A stretch of DNA of 17,286 nucleotides, from NCBI GenBank assembly GCA_964449295.1, contig CAYUZN010000032.1, positions 1 through 17,286 on the forward strand. The letters run 5' to 3'. A program made the position numbers and the translations under genes. The notes under the pieces are model-generated. The model had not been told where the DNA came from. It worked only from the letters and a program-made list of their open reading frames with translations, and did no database searches. Shown here piece by piece: positions 12,340-17,286 of this stretch; position 1 is the first letter of the stretch, and each line of letters opens with the position of its first letter. The DNA is from CANJJB01 sp964449295 (GTDB lineage Bacteria > Chlamydiota > Chlamydiia > Chlamydiales > Rhabdochlamydiaceae).

Positions 12340-13518
12340 ATGACTATATGCAATATGGGCGTTTTCACAAGCTCCCCCTATTTTGAGCAAGCAGCCCAAA
12401 ACATCGGAGGAGAAGGCCTCATAGAGACAATTCAAACAAGCCCTCTTCAATACAGCTATGTTCACCTTCCTTACTCTGATTACAAACCCGATTCAACATC
12501 TCAACCTAAGCCCGAGAGGCTCTCACAAACAGTCGTTGCCACTGTCAAAATGATTGCTTATTTGGCTAAAACTCTTTTCTACAACTTGCCTAGAAGTATT
12601 TATGCAGGAAAAGACGTCTTAAAACTTGATAGTTATAGCGCCTGCTGCCATGGGATGACTGCTCTCGGCCATTTAGTCTCTCCATTCAGCACAAAATTAA
12701 GCCACTATTTACTTGAAAAAAGCGTGCTTCAACAAGAGTGTTATCTCAATAAAGAAGCCCCAAAAAATGGTTATGATCGTGATTTCTGCATTAATTATAT
12801 GATCAAAACAAAGCCTCGAATTTATCATATAGATGAGGCAAAAAAAATAACCTTACTAGGTTTTAAAAATATGAGAGAAGAAGAGCAAACAGCTACTATC
12901 AAAAAATACCAGCTTCAAAGACTATTTGCTCAGTTTGAAAGCGGATCAGAAAAAGCTTTCTTAGAATGGCTATCAAGTCAAACTGATGCGCTATTGAAAA
13001 AAATCTCTTTGTTTAACGCTCAAATCGACTGCGTCATGAAGTATGCTTTTATGGATTACGAAAAATTTAAAGATCTTAAATTATCTGATCTTGATATAAA
13101 TTACGAATTTGATGATGCACAATCAATCATTTTTGAAAGAATAACTAGTTACACATCATCGACACAATGGACAAAAGCACAAATACCCGAGCTAGCTTTA
13201 AAATTACTCCCTATTATTTATTTACCATGTTGTCCTATAGAGAAAATAGATCGAGAAATTTCAGAATGCCCTGATCGTATCCTTCACTTGCTAACCCAAG
13301 ATCAACTCAAAGGAGTAAAACTCTCTAGTCTGAGTCAAGAACAACTCTATAAGTTAGACAGATATGCCAATTTTGAAGAGTTATTAAAAGAAAAACTTAA
13401 AACAGCAACCGATGACGAAGTCAAGGCAATTGTAGAAAAGTGTAGCGTCATAAAAGACAGCTTATGCCCTGCAAGAAAGTTTCGTCTTTTTCCGTTTAAT
13501 AGAGAACAACCTTTTTGA
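12340..13518 (+). CDS. Lineage-specific protein of unknown function, first gene of an effector-like pair
   Basis: I do not recognise this 392-residue protein. The start is well supported by promoter and ribosome site. A Ser/Thr/Pro-rich N-terminal ~60 residues without signal peptide is followed by a moderately hydrophobic helix (64-82, TVVATVKMIAYLAKTLFYNL) and a conserved-looking stretch (AGKDVLKLDSYSACCHGMTA). A long charged helical region follows (~165-270). The C-terminal third contains short Leu-spaced repeats such as LTQDQLKGVKLSSL and LSQEQLYKLDRY, resembling motifs in large chlamydial symbiont-specific families. Its stop is one base before the next ATG (TGATATG), so the two products are probably made together. 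An N-terminus of this composition would suit type III secretion; that is inference. Confidence 0.75.
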   Translation: MTICNMGVFTSSPYFEQAAQNIGGEGLIETIQTSPLQYSYVHLPYSDYKPDSTSQPKPERLSQTVVATVKMIAYLAKTLFYNLPRSIYAGKDVLKLDSYSACCHGMTALGHLVSPFSTKLSHYLLEKSVLQQECYLNKEAPKNGYDRDFCINYMIKTKPRIYHIDEAKKITLLGFKNMREEEQTATIKKYQLQRLFAQFESGSEKAFLEWLSSQTDALLKKISLFNAQIDCVMKYAFMDYEKFKDLKLSDLDINYEFDDAQSIIFERITSYTSSTQWTKAQIPELALKLLPIIYLPCCPIEKIDREISECPDRILHLLTQDQLKGVKLSSLSQEQLYKLDRYANFEELLKEKLKTATDDEVKAIVEKCSVIKDSLCPARKFRLFPFNREQPF

Positions 13519-13519
13519 T

Positions 13520-14545
13520 ATGCTACAAAGTTGCCACAATCTATTTCATCTACCTTTTTCTGCGAGCGCATTTAACTATAAGACATTGTATGAGCAATCT
13601 TCTTTAAGACGAATAGGTGCTATTGCTCTTGCTGTGATTGCACTAGTACTCTTTATTAAAATTAAATCAAAAGCCAGCCAGCCTATCTCCAACATTAAGC
13701 CTGCAGAATTCTCACCGCTCATTCAAAAAATAAACAAAGTGGTCCGATTCAAACAATTCAATCCAACGATGCAAACCAGCATTTCTTCTAGAGATATCTT
13801 AATTGGAACATCGGGAGAATGGTTCTCAAAACCGAAAACTACGCTTTTTTTCAAAACGCCTGGTGGAAAACATGCTTTTATACGCAGCCAAAGAGCTGTT
13901 GCTGAAGAAATTGCTTTTTTAATTAGCCACCGTTTAGAGCTAAATGTTGTTCCTCCAACTATGTGCTTATCCTATACTTATGCAATAGAGACAAGCCCAG
14001 GTAATTATGATTGGGAAAATAGTAAGGTAGAAAATCATCCGTTGTGTCAATTCTTATCTCATCGTCATTTTCATCGACATCATAACTCAGGGATGGGAAC
14101 TGTGGTACAACAAGCTATAGATCTAGATCCCTGCCAACCTTCATCTGAAAATTTTTCGGTGGAAAAAGCAGGATTAAATATCTTCCAGGTTCAAAAGGCA
14201 ATTTTATTTAATCTAATTACAGCAAGAATCGATTCCGCTGCTAAAAATACACTTATAAATTCAAGACAAGAACTCATTGAGCACGATAACGAGAGGATCG
14301 GATGGAAAAAGAGCGATAGTTGGCTTTTGACAGCATTTGCTGACACACTTATCACTAAAGAGATCAAACAAATGATTCTTAATAAGACTATAGATTCCAT
14401 AACCAGTGTTTTCGAAGATATGAACCATTTCACTAGCGCGCAACTATACCAAGAACAAATAATAAAAAATTTCGAAAAAATTAAAGACTTTTTCCAAACA
14501 CATCTGAATGATAATGTGACAGTACGCAACTTAACAACATTGTGA
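13520..14545 (+). CDS. Membrane-anchored protein with divergent kinase-like domain
   Basis: The 341-residue protein has one membrane segment (~31-48, RIGAIALAVIALVLFIKI) and a C-terminal domain with the pattern of atypical (PI3/4-kinase, HipA, actin-fragmin-kinase-like) folds. FFKTPGG (K112) looks like the ATP-binding lysine. AVAEEIAFLISHRLELNVVP (127-144) matches the helix-C glutamate and the 'ExxxxxLxxxLGLNxVPPT' continuation. GTVVQQAID (193-201) would be the hinge. RIDSAAKNTLI (236-246) resembles the catalytic loop DxxxxN (D238, N243), and LIEHDNE (252-258, D256) the metal-binding aspartate. I infer a kinase or pseudokinase acting on host or inclusion membranes. It is coupled to the preceding gene by a one-base gap. 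A hairpin follows. Kinase assignment is moderate; the gene itself is clear. Confidence 0.75.
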   Translation: MLQSCHNLFHLPFSASAFNYKTLYEQSSLRRIGAIALAVIALVLFIKIKSKASQPISNIKPAEFSPLIQKINKVVRFKQFNPTMQTSISSRDILIGTSGEWFSKPKTTLFFKTPGGKHAFIRSQRAVAEEIAFLISHRLELNVVPPTMCLSYTYAIETSPGNYDWENSKVENHPLCQFLSHRHFHRHHNSGMGTVVQQAIDLDPCQPSSENFSVEKAGLNIFQVQKAILFNLITARIDSAAKNTLINSRQELIEHDNERIGWKKSDSWLLTAFADTLITKEIKQMILNKTIDSITSVFEDMNHFTSAQLYQEQIIKNFEKIKDFFQTHLNDNVTVRNLTTL

Positions 14546-14551
14546 TCTTAA

Positions 14552-14593
14552 TTTGTTCCGCCAGATGTGATATCATAAACTCAGCGGAACAAA
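14552..14593. terminator. Hairpin between convergent genes, possible terminator
   Basis: TTTGTTCCGC (14552-14561) and GCGGAACAAA (14584-14593) form a perfect ten-base stem with a 22-base loop that itself contains TGATATCA. It lies just after the kinase-like gene and before the ruvA stop on the other strand, where a bidirectional terminator would be expected. The flanking U-run is weak on both strands. Confidence 0.45.
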
Positions 14594-14613
14594 ACAAGCT
14601 CTATAGATCTATT

Positions 14614-15204
14614 TTATAGATTTTTTAAGGCAGAGGTGATCAGCTTCCCAAGATCTGGTTCCTTGGAAGGGTCTATAGTCACTTTTTTGACGGCTTTTTG
14701 AGCCTCAATCGGATGATAACCGAGATTGATCAATGCTGAGATAGCATCGCCAATCACACCTCTTTTTTGCCCAGGCTCTGACGAGGTAGGATGCGTTTTA
14801 TCTTGCTTGATCTTATCGCGCATCTCAACAATGAGTCTTTCTGCCGTTTTCTTGCCGATGCCGGGTGACTTTGAGATGAGAGCGATATTGCCATGAAGAA
14901 TGGCCATTTGAAGATCGACAAGATCGATATGTCCTAAAAGCGCAATTGCCGTTTTTGGTCCAATCCCACTGATATTGGTGAGTTTTTCGAAAAACTCTCT
15001 TTCTGCTAGTGTTAGAAATCCATAGAGCGTATGAGAGTCTTCTCTCACAACAAAAGAGAGGTAGAGAACAACCTCTTCTTCTAGCTGAGGAAGGCGAGAA
15101 TAGGTGTTTAATCCCACGGAAATACTATACCCTATTCCATTCACATCGACAATGGCTCTTAAAGCAGTAGAAGAGACTAACTTCCCACGAATAAATTCAT
15201 ACAT
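14614..15204 (-). CDS. ruvA: Holliday junction DNA helicase subunit RuvA
   Basis: RuvA binds four-way junctions as a tetramer and loads RuvB for branch migration. The 196-residue product has all three domains: the OB-fold (MYEFIRGKLV to ~64), two helix-hairpin-helix motifs (NISGIGPKTA 77-86 and SPGIGKKTAERLI 113-125) and, after a flexible linker (~133-148), the RuvB-contacting domain III (IGDAISALINLGYHPIEAQK, 151-170). Length is normal. AGGA seven bases before the ATG lies inside the end of ruvC, and ruvC stops two bases upstream, so ruvC and ruvA are translationally linked. ruvB is not in the window. Confidence 0.97.
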   Translation of the reverse strand: MYEFIRGKLVSSTALRAIVDVNGIGYSISVGLNTYSRLPQLEEEVVLYLSFVVREDSHTLYGFLTLAEREFFEKLTNISGIGPKTAIALLGHIDLVDLQMAILHGNIALISKSPGIGKKTAERLIVEMRDKIKQDKTHPTSSEPGQKRGVIGDAISALINLGYHPIEAQKAVKKVTIDPSKEPDLGKLITSALKNL

Positions 15205-15206
15205 AA

Positions 15207-15698
15207 TTATCCTGCATTATAAGTATGTGCATGACAGATTGCAAGAGCAAGAGCATCTGCCGCATCTTGTGGCTCAGGCAATTTTGATAATTGAAGCAAC
15301 AGTTGAAGCATCTTCTGCACTTGCCCTTTGCTTGCATTGCCGTTGCCAACAATTGCCAGTTTGGCTTTTCTAGGAGAATATTCATGCACCGGTACTTTGT
15401 TTTTAGCAGCAGCCAGCATCACAGAGCCTTTGGCCATACTAAGCTTAATTGTGCTCTGAGCATTTTTAGACATAAATTGTGTTTCAATAGAAAGAGCCTC
15501 TGGCTGAAACTTTTGAATTAAATGCTCAATCCCATTAAAAATAATCAGATACCGCTCTGCCAGTTGAAGTTTTGTCGGAGGACGAATACATCCGAAGTCG
15601 AGGATCTCGCACCGATGACCCTCTTGTTTGATAATCGCATACCCTGTGACACATGTCCCGGGATCTACTCCCAAAATGATACTCTTTTTCTTATCCAC
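15207..15698 (-). CDS. ruvC: Crossover junction endodeoxyribonuclease RuvC
   Basis: RuvC is the dimeric resolvase that nicks Holliday junctions symmetrically. The 163-residue protein has the four acidic residues of its RNase H-like active site: D12 in GVDPGTCVTGY, E72 in SIETQF, and D145/D148 in PQDAADALALAICH. The DNA-binding stretch YSPRKAKLAIVGNGNASKGQ (107-126) is typical. Translation starts at GTG 15698, one base after the TAA of the upstream protease gene, with GAAGG nine bases ahead inside that gene. It therefore sits between the protease and ruvA in one transcript. Confidence 0.97.
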   Translation of the reverse strand: MDKKKSIILGVDPGTCVTGYAIIKQEGHRCEILDFGCIRPPTKLQLAERYLIIFNGIEHLIQKFQPEALSIETQFMSKNAQSTIKLSMAKGSVMLAAAKNKVPVHEYSPRKAKLAIVGNGNASKGQVQKMLQLLLQLSKLPEPQDAADALALAICHAHTYNAG

Positions 15699-15699
15699 C

Positions 15700-17286
15700 T
15701 TACGACGCCTTCAACATGTGCATATCTTTTACAATCTCAATTGCTTTTTCCATAGCAAGATCATCAACTCCATAATTTTTAGAGCTCTCTTCATCTTGGT
15801 TTAAGAAAGTTTTATAGTTAGCATCTTGTTTAAGTCGCATCTCATTATTAATTTTTAATTGCGGGACCATTTTATGCCACACAGATTCTTTCTTCTGAAT
15901 AAATGGAAGATAATTTTTTTGGAGCCAGGCTTGCCCACGATGATCGATATCTGTCATCGGATCGATGTAAGCAGATGGCACTTGATCATTATGAAGAGGG
16001 TATTCTAAGTACCGCTCTCCAATATTGTAAGGTGCAAAAGCAGTAGGGACAACGATGTCGGCTTTGACACCTTCTATCTGTGTCGAACGACCAGAGACGG
16101 TATAATATCTTCCGACAGTGACTTTAAAAAAAGAAGAGGCGGCGCTATCTGTGACAGTTTGATATTGAATTGTGCCTTTGCCATAAGTTCTTTCATCACC
16201 CACAACGAGAGCCACTCCATAATCTTGCAAAGCTTGAGCAACAATTTCTGCTGCAGACGCAGATAACTTTGATGTCAAAACCACAAAAGGTCCTGTATAA
16301 TAAACCCTAGGATCAAGGCTTCTCATATATTGGATTTCACTACGCGCATACTTTGAAATCACGACAACACCTGACGTAATAAATAGCCCAGCTACTCTGA
16401 CAGCCTGTGTTAGAAATCCTCCTAAATTTTCTCTCAAATCTAGGACAACACCCAGCAGCTTGCCTTGCTTTTTTAATTCCTTCAGCGCTTCTCGCAGGTC
16501 GGTTTCACAAGAAGAGGCACTTGAGCTCTCATAGAAAGAAGGCAGCGTCAATTTACCAATAATGCCATCAGCAAATGGCTCTGCCTTCCACTGCACTCTT
16601 TCCTCTTGCATCAGAATTTTCTCTCTTTTCAACTCAACTTGAATAATATCTTCTTTTCCATCTTCTGAGAGTCTTTTTAGCGCTAAAAGAACTTCTTTTT
16701 TCTCGCCACCTTTTAAACGATTTAAAACCTCTTCATAAGAAATATTTATAACTTGCTCTCCATCAATACCAACGATTAAATCCCCTTTTTTGATTTTTTG
16801 AGTGCGCTCGGCAGGACCTCCTTTAACAAGATCTGAAATCTCGACACCGTCAACGCCTTCTTTCAGGACCACTCCTAACCCTTCAAATTGTTTTTCCAAC
16901 GAAGCTCTCATTTCAAAAGCCTCTTCAGGTGTAAAAAAAGCGGTGTGAGCATCAAGACTTTTTGCCATTGCCTTTAAGACATGGGTGACAAAATTGTGCT
17001 CTCCTTGAGCTTCAGGCGCCAAATAAGAGTCTTCAAAACGACGCAATCTCTTATCGAAAAGAGTCAGCATCTTTTTTTTTCTGTTAACAGTCCAGTAAGA
17101 GTCATCTGTTTTTTTCTCTGACTGCAAAAACAAAATCATCTGATTTTTCATCTTATTTTTCATTTGAATAGAAGACTCGACATAATTAGCAGATGCCGTA
17201 TCTGGAATAAGAGCAGGAATCTTATCTGCCAAAGCTATCTCCTCTATGAGAGCTTGCCTATAATTTCTAGATCTTTGTATTGAATT
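15700..17286 (-). CDS. Tail-specific (Prc/Tsp-type) S41 protease, 5' end outside window
   Basis: The frame is open to the window edge (NSIQRSRNYRQALIEEIA precedes the first candidate start, a TTG at 17232), so 529 C-terminal codons are visible and the start is missing. Prc-type proteases are periplasmic or membrane-anchored and degrade proteins from their C-termini. In order are a segment with LDAHTAFFTPEE, a PDZ domain (FEGLGVVLKEGVDGVEIS to GIDGEQV), the S41 core with DLRENLGG, the catalytic serine motif LSASAAE and the lysine motif TYGKGTIQ. A C-terminal DUF3340-like region ends the protein. This layout matches E. coli Prc and chlamydial Tsp (CT441), not CPAF. The stop lies one base before the ruvC start. 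Confidence 0.93.
   Translation of the reverse strand, partial: NSIQRSRNYRQALIEEIALADKIPALIPDTASANYVESSIQMKNKMKNQMILFLQSEKKTDDSYWTVNRKKKMLTLFDKRLRRFEDSYLAPEAQGEHNFVTHVLKAMAKSLDAHTAFFTPEEAFEMRASLEKQFEGLGVVLKEGVDGVEISDLVKGGPAERTQKIKKGDLIVGIDGEQVINISYEEVLNRLKGGEKKEVLLALKRLSEDGKEDIIQVELKREKILMQEERVQWKAEPFADGIIGKLTLPSFYESSSASSCETDLREALKELKKQGKLLGVVLDLRENLGGFLTQAVRVAGLFITSGVVVISKYARSEIQYMRSLDPRVYYTGPFVVLTSKLSASAAEIVAQALQDYGVALVVGDERTYGKGTIQYQTVTDSAASSFFKVTVGRYYTVSGRSTQIEGVKADIVVPTAFAPYNIGERYLEYPLHNDQVPSAYIDPMTDIDHRGQAWLQKNYLPFIQKKESVWHKMVPQLKINNEMRLKQDANYKTFLNQDEESSKNYGVDDLAMEKAIEIVKDMHMLKAS

Noticed and set aside
12202..12465. An 88-residue N-terminal extension of MnmE on the minus strand
   Set aside because: MnmE starts at about the MQFTHKPYKQEDTIAAVATP segment in all homologues I know. 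The extension is Cys/Leu/Ile-rich, overlaps the well-supported divergent gene and its promoter, and is antisense noise.
17230..17232. TTG at 17232 as the start of the protease gene
   Set aside because: The frame is open to the window edge and Prc-type proteases need a longer N-terminus with an export signal, so the gene is treated as partial.
15700..17286. CPAF identity for the S41 protease
   Set aside because: The PDZ-S41 core with SASAAE/TYGKGT and the DUF3340-like tail fits Prc/Tsp, not CPAF.

Overview
This AT-rich window comes from a member of the Chlamydiae, most likely an environmental, amoeba-associated lineage (Parachlamydiales). Two things point there. First, several neighbour pairs match the Chlamydia trachomatis order as I remember it: glgC next to a metallophosphoesterase (CT489/CT488), and secA, a small exported protein, psd, nth and mnmE close together (CT701 to CT697). 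Second, these housekeeping genes are interleaved with lineage-specific genes that look like host-directed effectors: an F-box-like protein, a coiled-coil protein, and a two-gene unit whose second product looks like a divergent protein/lipid kinase. No database search was possible, so the family calls rest on motifs and recall.

Layout. Positions 1-507 hold the 3' part of lipA. A coiled-coil gene on the minus strand (433-1173) overlaps its end. A spacer follows (1174-1491) with a good promoter for that gene and a ~135-bp imperfect palindrome. The F-box-like gene (1492-2553, minus) and glgC (2786-4030, plus) diverge from an AT-rich spacer. glgC, a COG1768-type phosphohydrolase and a pseudopilin-like gene are joined by two ATGA overlaps. 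The last of these runs 47 bp into the 3' end of the convergent secA (5191-8124, minus). A 49-codon membrane micro-ORF, a small exported protein and psd follow on plus, the last two again ATGA-coupled.

Positions 9731-9825 form a near-perfect 45-bp-arm hairpin carrying three 9-bp-spaced CTCTGTG repeats per arm. It sits directly in front of an orphan HigA-like antitoxin gene. nth and mnmE (minus, ATGA-coupled) follow. A divergent promoter region leads to two lineage-specific genes separated by one base (12340-13518 and 13520-14545). After a hairpin at 14552-14593, ruvA and ruvC and the 3' part of a Prc/Tsp-type protease (minus) form a tight tsp-ruvC-ruvA unit. The protease gene runs off the right edge.

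Most of the window is core metabolism and maintenance: lipoylation, glycogen precursor synthesis, Sec export, phosphatidylethanolamine synthesis, base excision repair, tRNA wobble modification, Holliday junction processing and periplasmic proteolysis. The newest-looking content is the 12340-14545 pair, the F-box-like gene and the two palindromic elements.
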